Shown here: piece by piece, positions 11,401-19,758 of the stretch
How the letters are laid out: each line of letters begins with the position of its first letter
Position numbering within the stretch: the first letter of the stretch is position 1
Assembly (NCBI RefSeq): GCF_902779965.1
Contig: NZ_CACZDK010000004.1
Location: forward strand, 62,001-126,000
DNA length: 64,000 bases
DNA from: Fibrobacter succinogenes
GTDB lineage: Bacteria > Fibrobacterota > Fibrobacteria > Fibrobacterales > Fibrobacteraceae
Direction of reading: 5' to 3'
Position numbers and translations under genes: made by a program
Notes under the pieces: model-generated
What the model saw: the letters and a program-made list of their open reading frames with translations, nothing else
Database searches by the model: none
Told to the model about the DNA's origin: nothing

Positions 11401-11744
11401 ACGCTCCAATCGAGTGCCGTCGGCAAACGCCAATCAGCCGGACAAGCCTCTTTTGCCGATTTCAATGAGTAAAGGCGACCATATTTAACACAGTTAAGAG
11501 CCTTATCGCCATAGCAGTAACTACCAGGCATTTCATAGTTCATATTTTCGGCCATCCAAGTCTGTTCGCCAATTGTCACCGTTTTATAAATCTGTCCGTC
11601 ACGGGAATCAGTAAACGTTCCTTTGGCAACAGCAACAACCTTACTTTTTTTTAGCGATTCATTCATCGAATCGCCACATGCCATAAGCATTGAAAAAATT
11701 ACCGCGCAAGACAAAGAAGATAATACAATACGCTTAATCATCAT
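5478..11744 (-). CDS. Giant lipoprotein with ten FISUMP domains
   Basis: This 2088-aa protein has a lipoprotein signal (hydrophobic stretch, then SMLMAC-GDS), so it is probably anchored in the outer membrane. It carries ten copies of the F. succinogenes major paralogous domain, starting near residues 50, 252, 452, 647, 832, 1092, 1282, 1492, 1712 and 1915. Each copy has DxRDGQxYKTVxIGxQTWMAENLNY, a C..NC..YGRLY segment, CPxGWHLPxxxEW, GxDxYGFxALP, and a closing VRCVKD or similar; linkers are Ser- or charge-rich. Copies 5, 7 and 8 have an extra Cys-containing insert before the CPxGWHLP core. The two ATGs at 11744 and 11741 follow GGAGG, and the gene lies 16 bases after the two-domain FISUMP gene, so the pair forms an operon. 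The domain's function is not established; a surface binding or display role is inferred. Confidence 0.9.
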   Translation of the reverse strand: MMIKRIVLSSLSCAVIFSMLMACGDSMNESLKKSKVVAVAKGTFTDSRDGQIYKTVTIGEQTWMAENMNYEMPGSYCYGDKALNCVKYGRLYSLKSAKEACPADWRLPTALDWSVLIFSIGGESVAGKYLKSAEGWIGGGNGTDDYGFAALPAGAKYGESNYGTEGKSAFFWNDGGTMYLQYYSGKANIESVGDDRWLSVRCVKAETPNSSSSAELNSSAESVSSSSNATIPAARGFRMEGDFLVDLRDNQVYKTVKIGTQTWMAENLNYSVEKSSCNLVICTESGRYYTWDAAVNACPDGWHLPTRAEWKTLISFAGGNSVAGKMLRGKASGFGGERMRGPGIEFYRVDGTDELGFLALEPDYWSSTEDDKYNAYHIDMPSKDGSANLKRNAKSESMHVRCLLGEAERVEKKKHDKIVVDSSKTQIHVDSVLSANISANQGTFTDKRDGKMYKTIKIGAQTWMAENMNYETELSFCFAHDSSNCPKYGRLYGRAAAKNVCPVGWHLPSLQEWDELFVTVGGQFIADLVLKSKTDWKDEEKGSDLYGFSVLPAGYKSSWKNREFKKLGEAADFWTSTECDSKENCLRTVSMLEGKTDRTSGLDSSASSIRCLKDETRETSPRTNQDVKEKSNVVPDSALLIDSRDGQTYRTVKIGSQTWMAENLRYKTKESFCYNDNPNNCTQYGRLYEWYDAKGACPVGWHLPSLEDWEDLFVAVGNRSVAGTALKSRTGWRDSIVGTDDYGFSALPAGTGSKNNKYYSGGYDTYWWSTAECRYYAGCKQAISLKLDDVDWRHGGSESRYSVRCLKDDAPKVLSKVGVVKADPLKDARDGHTYKTVKIGSQTWMAENLNYETKNSSCHGDSVANCKKYGRFYTWYESIQCEDKWIDEDGDGWGHTQRCNPKPPVQGVCPDGWHLPSLREWTTLISEVGGEKIAGTVLKSKKGWAGEKNGSDGYGFAALPVVYDKSYEGSFTEKNDKAEFWSSTKFEGEHEAYYMGLTNEDVYHFDRVGHGLHLAMRGEYANLLESNKQYKKSVRCVKDGLDLSNAKDQRRKTKDESVQHNVSDNRIVATSAVPPNRVEGVVEGIFTDSRDGHVYKTVTIGQQTWMAQNLNYNVEKSICRGDSTGVCAKNGRLYSWNLAKEACPTGWRLPMLVDWDTLFAVVGGQSVAGKSLKSSMAWYGHGNGSDAYGFSAYPINVFGQDDRYFIRDWNSKMGRSAFFWSFDNDKEKANIMYLLYYSDKAFFDTLSKDYGFPVRCIKGDLPDGSKKKMIEGSPLTDARDGRTYKTVKIGKQVWMAENLNFATPNSYCSKDSTKKDSASYCDKYGRYYKWSDAMDSAGVYSQDAKGCGAEKNCIPNYPVQGICPTGWHLPSLIEWNVLFASVGGMDSAGKALKTVTGWNGTAIGTDDYGFSAIPGGGYWSSTENGYRLAYSVGVYGDSDKAYRSSSEKQGERNRVRCVKDENLDDNHLKQANVAASGSKLDSSLLVDSRDGQIYKTVTIGKQTWMAENLNYETEYSECGIDDVITCSKFGRLYPWSLAMDSAAVYSENGKGCGYRKACFPTEPVRGICPDGWHLPTSKEWGTLLETIGGPSFAHVALKTVTGWKNGSNGMDKFGFSALPMSLRHEPYKYSYDRKDNAAFFWSSSKYDADEALAFVLHDRQKDKPIEEITKNSSLSIRCVKNDPPQAPTETSDFLSGKSSAWGVMKDPRDGQTYKTVTFGKYTWMAENIKYETEHSNCYDDDSANCAHNGRLYEWQALKTVCPVGWHLPTEAEWDTLFLAVGGASVAGKKLKSKKGWLDCESKIGLDKDGNGSDEFGFTVRPVGVFRGFGSVTEKEGYKTCFHTTEKDDKSMEVEMCFDYCKDSVVRTDSYTYYALNVRCIKDYSQKDGGKKIEQKSSSIIPPSSVVKGSLVDSRDGQTYKTVKIGSQTWLAQNLNFKTEKSLCLDFDSTNCAEFGSIYTWADAMKACPAGWHLPTEKDWKTLINAVGDSTTAANALKSSEGWVGYKDINGGGPDEYGFSVQPVGCWNPPDEMFPKGSFSINGFSTDFWTSKELDDDNALIVGMGYFYGDISMGEDLKVNGNSVRCVMD
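5478..11744 (-). repeat. Ten tandem ~0.55-0.78 kb coding repeats
   Basis: The RDGQ-encoding segment recurs near 11590, 10985, 10386, 9800, 9246, 8466, 7896, 7264, 6606 and 5997. The core GQTYKTV..GxQTWMAENLNY is conserved while linkers and the middle of each unit diverge. The repeats may recombine with each other or with the two copies in the upstream gene. Confidence 0.85.
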
Positions 11745-11760
11745 TCAAACCTCCACAAAA

Positions 11761-13143
11761 TTAATCCTTAACACAACGAACTGAGCGACTATACTCAATT
11801 CTCGAAACATTCCAATACGCAATAAAACTATCATACAAGAAATCCACATCTTTCACAAACGAAGAGTTCGATTGATCCGTAGTCCAAAAACCGCCATAAC
11901 GACCTTCCGTTTTATATCCCCAAGCACCTTCCTTATACCCACCCGGAAGAACGGAAAAACCGTAATCATCGGAACCTACGACACTTATCGGTTTATCTAA
12001 TTTGTCTCTATGAACATAATCACCCTTTTTCACTTCTTCGACATCAACAACTTTATTCGAAGGAGCCCATTTTTCCTTGGCTTTCAGAAATTTTCCGGCC
12101 CTCAAGAATCCATCGCGATACCACTTTTTCCCTCCCACAGCAACAAATAAAGTTTTCCATTCCTCAAGCGAAGGAATGTGCCAACCAAGAGGGCAAACAC
12201 CACGCACAGGAAATTTCGGAGTGCACATACCACGATTATCATTAGAATAGCCACATCCCTTGCCATTTGTAGAAAAGACAGCCGCGCTATCCATAGCATC
12301 CTCCCAATTGTAAAGGCGACCATATTTGACGCAATTACTATCCGCATTGTTGTAACAGGAACTGCTATCCGTTTTGAAATTAAGGTTTTGCGCCATCCAA
12401 GTTTGCGCACCTATAGTTACGGTTTTATAAGTTTGTCCATCTCGTGCATCGATGAGGAGATTACTCTCTCGTCTTTCGTCTCTACCCTCTCGTCTGACAT
12501 CCCCCTTAACGCAACGAACCGAAAATCCACTCTTTTTTAGACCACTATTTAAATCAGCCCTTTCGCTGTAGTATTGCAAAAACAAGCCATACGCATTTTC
12601 CGCATTGTCCTCCTTAGAACTCCAGAAAAATGCATAAGCGCTATCGCTATTGTAATTGCCATTGTCAAAACGCACTCCCGCCGGAATCGCCGAGAATCCA
12701 TAATCATCGGTACCATTTCCAAGGCTAAGCCAGCCACTTGCCGATTTAAGGAATTTTCCACCCGAAATTTGGCCGCCCACAGTCATAAGCAACAAAGTCC
12801 AATCTTCATCTGTTGGCAAACGCCAACCATCCGGGCACGATTCCATTGCCGCGCTCCACGTATAAAGCCGCCCGAAATTCGAACAGTTATCTTCATTATC
12901 GTCATGGCAATAACTTTCATCGGCCTTGAAATTCAAGTTCTCAGCCATCCAAACTTGCTCGCCAATTTTAATGGTCTTGTAAATTTGACCATCGCGGGAA
13001 TCCTTGAACGATTCATAATTTAGGGATTTATTAAAACCGCTTTCTTCGCTTTTCTGCGGCAAATTTTTAGCGGAACTGCAAGCACTCACAACAGCAAGCA
13101 GCGAAGCGCTAACAACAGATATCAAAACAACTCGTTTATGCAT
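11761..13143 (-). CDS. Lipoprotein with two FISUMP domains
   Basis: This 460-aa protein starts at the ATG at 13143 (MHKRVVLISVV). The ATG nine bases upstream (13152) sits directly against the AAAGG ribosome site, so the inner start is preferred. The lipobox is AVVSAC-SS. FISUMP domains begin near residues 51 and 236. The second has the long insert type (AMDSAAVFSTNGKGCGY, then CTPKFPVRGVCP) also seen in copies 7 and 8 of the giant neighbour, which suggests exchange between the genes. It is the first gene of the operon with the giant protein 16 bases downstream. A TATTTTTG box at 13175-13182 is a candidate promoter. Confidence 0.88.
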   Translation of the reverse strand: MHKRVVLISVVSASLLAVVSACSSAKNLPQKSEESGFNKSLNYESFKDSRDGQIYKTIKIGEQVWMAENLNFKADESYCHDDNEDNCSNFGRLYTWSAAMESCPDGWRLPTDEDWTLLLMTVGGQISGGKFLKSASGWLSLGNGTDDYGFSAIPAGVRFDNGNYNSDSAYAFFWSSKEDNAENAYGLFLQYYSERADLNSGLKKSGFSVRCVKGDVRREGRDERRESNLLIDARDGQTYKTVTIGAQTWMAQNLNFKTDSSSCYNNADSNCVKYGRLYNWEDAMDSAAVFSTNGKGCGYSNDNRGMCTPKFPVRGVCPLGWHIPSLEEWKTLFVAVGGKKWYRDGFLRAGKFLKAKEKWAPSNKVVDVEEVKKGDYVHRDKLDKPISVVGSDDYGFSVLPGGYKEGAWGYKTEGRYGGFWTTDQSNSSFVKDVDFLYDSFIAYWNVSRIEYSRSVRCVKD

Positions 13144-13174
13144 AAAACCCATCCTTTACTTAGGGTAATAAATA

Positions 13175-13182
13175 CAAAAATA
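13175..13182 (-). promoter_or_regulatory. Candidate -7 element (TATTTTTG) of the FISUMP operon
   Basis: This is an exact match to TAnnTTTG, the -7 consensus known in Bacteroidota, 32 bases before the ATG at 13143. No clear upstream TTTG was found at the usual distance. Confidence 0.45.
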
Positions 13183-13269
13183 GCTAATAAACTACCTCTC
13201 TTTTTAGGTAAAAAGATTTTTCGGAAATTCAAAAAATTCACTGGATGGGACTAGCCCCAACCTCTTTGG

Positions 13270-13308
13270 CTCAGTCATACCCAAACAAGTTTGCCCGCGA
13301 CACTCGCC
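13270..13308 (+). repeat. Partial two-hairpin element
   Basis: CTCAGTCATACC, then CAAACaaGTTTG, then CGCGACACTCGCC. It parallels the minus-strand copy at 50836-50881 (CTCGGTCATGCC, CAAAACaaGTTTTG, CGCGACACTCGAC). The first hairpin and the final TTGCGCACTTTT are missing. Confidence 0.5.
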
Positions 13309-13373
13309 TTTGGAGGTTGTCTATCGGGCTGCGCCCTCCAGGATGACAACCCTAAGCTCTAAGTTCTAACCAA

Positions 13374-13455
13374 CTTCCGACTTCCCACCGCCTACTGCCT
13401 ACTGTTTACTAACCACCAACCACTTCCTACTGCCTACTGTCTACTTCCTACTGCC
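13374..13455. repeat. Heptad tandem repeat array
   Basis: About ten units of CCTACTG/CTTACTG/TCTACTT type, the reverse complement of the AGTAGGA/AGTAGAC units elsewhere. Unit length is 7 bases with some slippage. Confidence 0.65.
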
Positions 13456-13515
13456 GAGAAATCACTGGATCCTTCGGGCATTCGCCCTCAGGATGACGTT
13501 GCAAATGTTCTATAT

Positions 13516-15211
<1,696 letters not shown>

Positions 15212-15252
15212 CAATAACTTTATAAATAAAAAAGTCCAATTTGGAGGTGTCT

Positions 15253-17040
15253 ATGGAAAACGCAAGAAAAATTCTCAATGAATTTATCAAGACCAAGTTC
15301 TCCGACCCGAACGAACTGAAAAAAGAATTGTTCAAGGCCGGCGTTGCAGCCTTGGATGAAGGCTGGACGTTCATGGACGCCTCATTCCAGTTGGGCGGAA
15401 AGGCTAGAGACGAAGGTCTCTCTCCTGATGAAGTTGAAACAATTTTGCGAAACGCATTCTCCGAAGAAAAGCGGAGAACGGAGCGCGAAGAAGAACAGAA
15501 GGCCGCAGCTCAGGCAGCATCGGCTCCAGCTCCTGCAGCACCGCAACCGAGTGCAGCCCCAAGCTCCTCCATGAGCCAGACGATGAGCGCGCCAAATGTT
15601 GCCCCGATGGGACAAACCATCATCTCGCCGATTTCAGCAAGCATGATGCAGCAGATGATCGCGCTCGGGCTCGACAACCAGTCTTTGGAATTGTTGCAGA
15701 ACTTCAAGATTGACCCCGAAGCACTCTCGATTCCATGGCCAGCTCCAGACTGGCGTAAAGACTTTGCGAAGTTGCTTGCGGCCACATTCAAGCCTGACGA
15801 GACTGTAGAATTCAAAATTTCAAACACGCCGAACAGTTCCTGCGAACTTGTTTCAAATATTATCGGGCAAGACGAAGCGCTCAAGAAGATCATGAAGCAG
15901 CTCGACAGCCCGGACGGAGCGCTTTTGACCATCAACGCCGTCAAGAGCAGCGAAGATGCCACCGACGAAAGTTGGCACTACCGTTACGTTGTCGTAGACA
16001 ACCCGAAAATGACGCTTGCAAAGCAGCTCGCCTATTACAAGGCATTGAACCTTCCTTGCGCGGCCCTCGTGAACACGGGTGCAAACTCCGTTCAAGCCTG
16101 GATTAAAATCGAAGCACACGACCTCGATGAATATAACGAACGCGTGAACTTCCTCTTCCAGACGCTTGAATCGCAAGGCTTCAAGGTCGATGACGGCAAC
16201 CGCAACCCAGACCAAATGGTTCGCATGCCAGGCGTGCTCCGCAATGGGAAACAGCAATACCTTATCGCTTTGGAACAAGGTGCCAAAAACTTCACGGAAT
16301 GGCAAGAATGGGCAGAATACTCGCTTGACGGAAAACCCCTCATCGAACTTGCTAGCGATTCAGAAGTTGCCCCCAAGAAAGACGCCACCATTATCGAGAA
16401 CGTACTGCGCGCCGGTGAATTTTTCTTGTTCACAGCACCACCCAAAAGCGGAAAATCGCTTGCCCTCATGGACATGGCTCTTTCAATCTGCTATGGCGAA
16501 GACTGGCTCGGCAACACGACAAATGAAAACGACGTTTTGTTCATTAACTTGGAACTCACCAAGTCCGTGTTCCTGAACCGTCTCTTTTTGCTAGGCGAAA
16601 GACGCAGGCTTCAGGCTAATACATCCAAGTTCGGTTTCTTGAACCTCCGTGGAACAGCCCTTACTCCGCTTGAAATTGCACAACTTATTGCCAAAAGAAT
16701 CCAAGGCGCCAAAAGGCTCGAAAACCACAATTACAAGGTTGTCGTCATAGATCCGATTTCAGCAGTACTGCACAATCCGAAATCATCAAGACTTAGCGGC
16801 TCCCCGCACCAGATTCTTATGCAGATGATCGATTCGATTATCGCGCTCACGGGTTGTGCGGTCGTAACCTCCACGAACATCAACGAATATCCTTACCTCG
16901 AAGCTCGTGCCGATAGCGTCATGTCGCTCTCGCCTGTGGAAGGTAGCCTCAACACGTACCAAATCAACGGTTCGTTCCGCGAATTTCCGAAAACGCTCGC
17001 CAAGGAATGTTCCTGGATTTATCCGAGATTTATAGTTTAA
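15253..17040 (+). CDS. RecA-like ATPase with primase-polymerase-like N-terminal region
   Basis: This 595-aa protein starts at ATG 15253, six bases after GGAGG. The N-terminus is helical with an Ala/Pro/Ser linker near residues 85-115. Residues ~200-350 resemble the primase-polymerase region paired with RepA-type ATPases in mobile elements (WHYRYVVVDNP, LPCAALVNTGANSVQAWIKI, NPDQMVRMPGVLR). The catalytic His usual in the S-x-H-AW position is Gln here (SVQAW), so primase activity looks lost. The AAA_25/RecA-like domain has an intact Walker A (APPKSGKS, near residue 394) and Walker B (VVVIDPIS, near 498). It is followed 21 bases later by the methyltransferase-like gene. The ATPase call is firm; the primase-like call is moderate. 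Confidence 0.7.
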   Translation: MENARKILNEFIKTKFSDPNELKKELFKAGVAALDEGWTFMDASFQLGGKARDEGLSPDEVETILRNAFSEEKRRTEREEEQKAAAQAASAPAPAAPQPSAAPSSSMSQTMSAPNVAPMGQTIISPISASMMQQMIALGLDNQSLELLQNFKIDPEALSIPWPAPDWRKDFAKLLAATFKPDETVEFKISNTPNSSCELVSNIIGQDEALKKIMKQLDSPDGALLTINAVKSSEDATDESWHYRYVVVDNPKMTLAKQLAYYKALNLPCAALVNTGANSVQAWIKIEAHDLDEYNERVNFLFQTLESQGFKVDDGNRNPDQMVRMPGVLRNGKQQYLIALEQGAKNFTEWQEWAEYSLDGKPLIELASDSEVAPKKDATIIENVLRAGEFFLFTAPPKSGKSLALMDMALSICYGEDWLGNTTNENDVLFINLELTKSVFLNRLFLLGERRRLQANTSKFGFLNLRGTALTPLEIAQLIAKRIQGAKRLENHNYKVVVIDPISAVLHNPKSSRLSGSPHQILMQMIDSIIALTGCAVVTSTNINEYPYLEARADSVMSLSPVEGSLNTYQINGSFREFPKTLAKECSWIYPRFIV

Positions 17041-17061
17041 ACATTTAACACGATTTTAAAG

Positions 17062-18432
17062 ATGTACAAACAAAATAATCGTTTTCCACACCGTACCGAA
17101 GGCAACAGAATCGGCAAACCCCTCACCGGAGGCAAGTTCCACGCTTCCAGAAAACCGGATGTCCACAAGGACGATGAATTCGAAAAGAAAACCGCAAAGG
17201 CCGACAAGCCTGTTGTCCGTAAAATTCTTTCGTTCGACGACATCAAGGCGCAAGTTTCTGCATGGATGGAAAACGACCGAATTCCAGGAAAATTGCAAGC
17301 TTGGTTCACAGCCGACGCGACTCCTGAAAACTCCGACTGGAGGATTGTCAAGGAATACAAAGGCGCTCAAGAAAACCTAGTCATTGACGCCCCCTCCCGC
17401 GACATGAAGCCATTAGAGCTTGTGAACCGCGTCATGGAACAGCTCCACAAGGACCATCTGCGCATCTTCAAGAAAGCTTTACGCCAAATTTGGTTCCGCG
17501 CCACAGGCGACGGACGTTTTGCGCTCCTCGTACAAGTAAACGTGAAGGGCAAGATTTCGGCACACGGCTACAAAACGTTCGTCGATTTCCTTGAACGCAG
17601 TTGCCCCGAAGTCATCAGTTGCCACCAAATCCAGTGCCTCCCCGACCGCCTTTTTGACCCCATCAATGCACAGGGCATGAAGGTCGAATGCAAGTGTGCA
17701 TTCGGAAACAGCTTTATGCCGATCGCATCGACCGGTTTCTGCATGCATGTTTTGGACTGGACCCCCCGCATCAAGGACGCCTGGCTAAACCTCCCCATGC
17801 GCATCAAGGATGCCATCCACCCGAACCGCGAAGACCGATTCTTTGAATTCTGCTCAGGCTCGTCTTACGTTTCCGCGTCGCTCGCTCCTTTCTTTAAGCA
17901 AGTCGAAGCCCTCGACTGCCGCGAATCGGCCATGCAGTCATCCAAGCTGAACATCCGTAACATCGCGACTCAGAACATGCGTTTCCACCGCAGCCACCTG
18001 GATGCAAACTTCATCTCCAAATTTTTCTCCAAGAGTGAAAACGCCGAAGGCCGCTGGACATTCTACATCAACCTGAGCACCGAAGATACAATCACTTCGG
18101 AAATGGTACTCTCGCTCGCCGGATCGCGCCCCGAAAGAATTCTCTTGCAGACCGGCAACCTTGAAACCGCATCCAAGGCTATCAAGTCGTTCAGAAACGA
18201 AGGCTACATGCTCCGCAAGAGCATCCCGTTCTACTTGGAACCGGGTCGCGGAAATTTTGAAATTCTATTCCTCTTTGTACCCGATAGAGTGGGCATTTTG
18301 GGTCAAAATCCAGCCCTTGCACACCGTTCCCGCAACATTCAACGCCCTAAGGAACGCCTCCAGAGCTCAAAAATGTCGGATATTCCTCATTTTGTGCAAA
18401 AAACGCCCTCTTTTAAGCAAAGAAAAGATTAA
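17062..18432 (+). CDS. Methyltransferase-like protein, degenerate TrmA/RlmD type
   Basis: This 456-aa protein has a basic N-terminus, then a layout like the RNA m5U methyltransferases: an RNA-binding-like middle and a C-terminal Rossmann segment. RFFEFCSGSSYVSASLAPF near residue 258 matches motif I (DLYCGxGxFSLxLA), and VEALDCRESAMQSSKLNIRN matches the SAM-binding region after it. The DPPR motif position reads NLSTED and the catalytic SCNP position reads LLQTGN, so the Cys nucleophile is absent. I infer a non-catalytic or re-purposed paralog. It lies between the ATPase gene and the LysM gene in a co-directional run. Confidence 0.5.
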   Translation: MYKQNNRFPHRTEGNRIGKPLTGGKFHASRKPDVHKDDEFEKKTAKADKPVVRKILSFDDIKAQVSAWMENDRIPGKLQAWFTADATPENSDWRIVKEYKGAQENLVIDAPSRDMKPLELVNRVMEQLHKDHLRIFKKALRQIWFRATGDGRFALLVQVNVKGKISAHGYKTFVDFLERSCPEVISCHQIQCLPDRLFDPINAQGMKVECKCAFGNSFMPIASTGFCMHVLDWTPRIKDAWLNLPMRIKDAIHPNREDRFFEFCSGSSYVSASLAPFFKQVEALDCRESAMQSSKLNIRNIATQNMRFHRSHLDANFISKFFSKSENAEGRWTFYINLSTEDTITSEMVLSLAGSRPERILLQTGNLETASKAIKSFRNEGYMLRKSIPFYLEPGRGNFEILFLFVPDRVGILGQNPALAHRSRNIQRPKERLQSSKMSDIPHFVQKTPSFKQRKD

Positions 18433-18472
18433 ATTAATATTAGACAAAAATTATTTGATTAGGGAAAAGTGT

Positions 18473-19630
18473 ATGCGATTTTTAAAATGTGCTTCGATTT
18501 GCCTTGGTCTTTCGGCTCTAATTGCATCTGCCTATGTAGTTAAAAAAGGCGATACCCTCTGGGACATCAGTGGTGAATTTTTAAACGATCCGTTTGCCTG
18601 GCCGGACCTCTGGGAAAACAACAGGCACATTCAAGACCCGCACTGGATTTATCCGGGCGACTCCATCAATTTAGGTGATGGTATCAAGGACGACGGAAAC
18701 CGCCTGCCCAAAACAAGACCTTGCGAAGCTGCCGTTGCCGATTCCAACTTGCCCAAGAACATCCAGGCCGTAGGCTGCGATGAACGAGACGCCCGCAAAG
18801 GCGATTTCGAGAACATGCTCGGGAATCTCCGCGACAAGGACAAAAAGCAAAAGCGTAAAAAAGCCGCAGACGCATATTTCTACCAGAAGCGTCCGGAACC
18901 GAAGATTTTCAACGGTTACTACCAAATTCTCGCTCCCGAAATCTACACAATCGATTCTCTCAAGAAAGACAAGCGATTCTTCTCTATCCGCTCCGGCGAA
19001 AAGAAGGAACCGATTATCCACATTCCTGAATCCGAAATCGTCGTTGGTATTGGTCGCAAAACCGATGCAACTGTGAAGAAAGGCGACTTGGTCGAAATTC
19101 TGGATGCACGCGCAATCGAAGTCCCGACCAACAAAGACAAGAGTTTTGACAGATTCGCATTGATCAGACTTTCGGGCTATGCAAAAATTACCGCAGTTGG
19201 CGATACGCTCTCCAGAGCAAAGATTGTCCAAAGCTTTAGAGAAATCAAGACTGACCATTCTAAAGCTCGCCTGAAACAACCGCTCAATGTGCTGAACGTG
19301 TCCGGCTACACTGCCGTTCCCGAAGTAAAGCTCGAAGAAATGGCAATGATCCGCTATACAATGGACCCGATGCTCCTCATCGGTTCTTACGCCTACATTT
19401 TAGTAGACAAGGGTACAGTTCATGGCTACAACACCGGAGATGCCATCGCCATTTGGGAAGAAGACAAATCCGATGCAGGTCTCCCGCCGAGACTCCTTGG
19501 ACGTGGCGTGATAGCAAGAGCGACCGACAAAGAATCTACAGTTCTCGTTCGTGAAGTTTACTCGAACAGCCGCCACATTGAAATTGGACACAAGGTCTCC
19601 GTGACCCATCAAGCAAACCTCGCCCAGTGA
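18473..19630 (+). CDS. Secreted LysM-domain protein
   Basis: This 385-aa protein starts at ATG 18473 with AGGGA upstream; the longer frame upstream overlaps the previous gene and has no signal. The signal peptide (MRFLKCASICLGLSALIASA) runs straight into one LysM repeat, VVKKGDTLWDISGEFL to WIYPGDSINLGDG, which binds glycan chains such as peptidoglycan. The remaining ~310 residues have no family I recognise and contain charged and beta-rich stretches. It is probably periplasmic and bound to the wall. The stop overlaps the GTG of the next small gene. Confidence 0.88.
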   Translation: MRFLKCASICLGLSALIASAYVVKKGDTLWDISGEFLNDPFAWPDLWENNRHIQDPHWIYPGDSINLGDGIKDDGNRLPKTRPCEAAVADSNLPKNIQAVGCDERDARKGDFENMLGNLRDKDKKQKRKKAADAYFYQKRPEPKIFNGYYQILAPEIYTIDSLKKDKRFFSIRSGEKKEPIIHIPESEIVVGIGRKTDATVKKGDLVEILDARAIEVPTNKDKSFDRFALIRLSGYAKITAVGDTLSRAKIVQSFREIKTDHSKARLKQPLNVLNVSGYTAVPEVKLEEMAMIRYTMDPMLLIGSYAYILVDKGTVHGYNTGDAIAIWEEDKSDAGLPPRLLGRGVIARATDKESTVLVREVYSNSRHIEIGHKVSVTHQANLAQ

Positions 19631-19743
19631 CAAAAAATTTATTGATTATCATTGGCGTCGCGATTTCGATTCTAGCCATCCTCATGGCTGGGAGTGTCCT
19701 TATACTCAATTATCCTGAATTGTCAGCGCATATTCCATTCTAG
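19627..19743 (+). CDS. 38-aa single-pass membrane peptide
   Basis: The GTG at 19627 overlaps the stop of the LysM gene (GTGA), a coupling arrangement common in operons. The product starts MTKNLLIIIGVAISILAILM, one transmembrane segment, and ends in a short polar tail (NYPELSAHIPF). The stop at 19741 is 15 bases before the histidine kinase start. There is no separate ribosome site. Its position between a wall-binding protein and a sensor kinase could fit a small membrane regulator, but this is inference. It may also be untranslated. Confidence 0.5.
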   Translation: MTKNLLIIIGVAISILAILMAGSVLILNYPELSAHIPF

Positions 19744-19758
19744 GGAAGTGAGCTTCCA

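Larger units (their letters stand above)
13183..13515. other. Repeat-filled region upstream of the thiC riboswitch
   Basis: No gene is seen. The region holds a degenerate two-hairpin element with a CAAACaaGTTTG stem (13270-13308), an array of heptad repeats in reverse orientation (13374-13455), and two copies of the AGGATGAC motif next to GGGC/GCCC hairpins (13326-13347 and 13468-13499). Confidence 0.65.

Noticed and set aside
13374-13455. Possible CRISPR array (regular short repeats)
   Set aside because: Units are 7 bases with no spacers and no cas genes in the window. This is a simple tandem repeat.
15253-18432. Mobile element or plasmid replication module
   Set aside because: The ATPase resembles RepA-type proteins, but there is no integrase, direct repeat, att site or composition change. 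The flanks are ordinary chromosomal genes.
18161-18472. N-terminal extension of the LysM gene
   Set aside because: It overlaps the previous gene in another frame. The ATG at 18473 has a ribosome site and starts a clean signal peptide.
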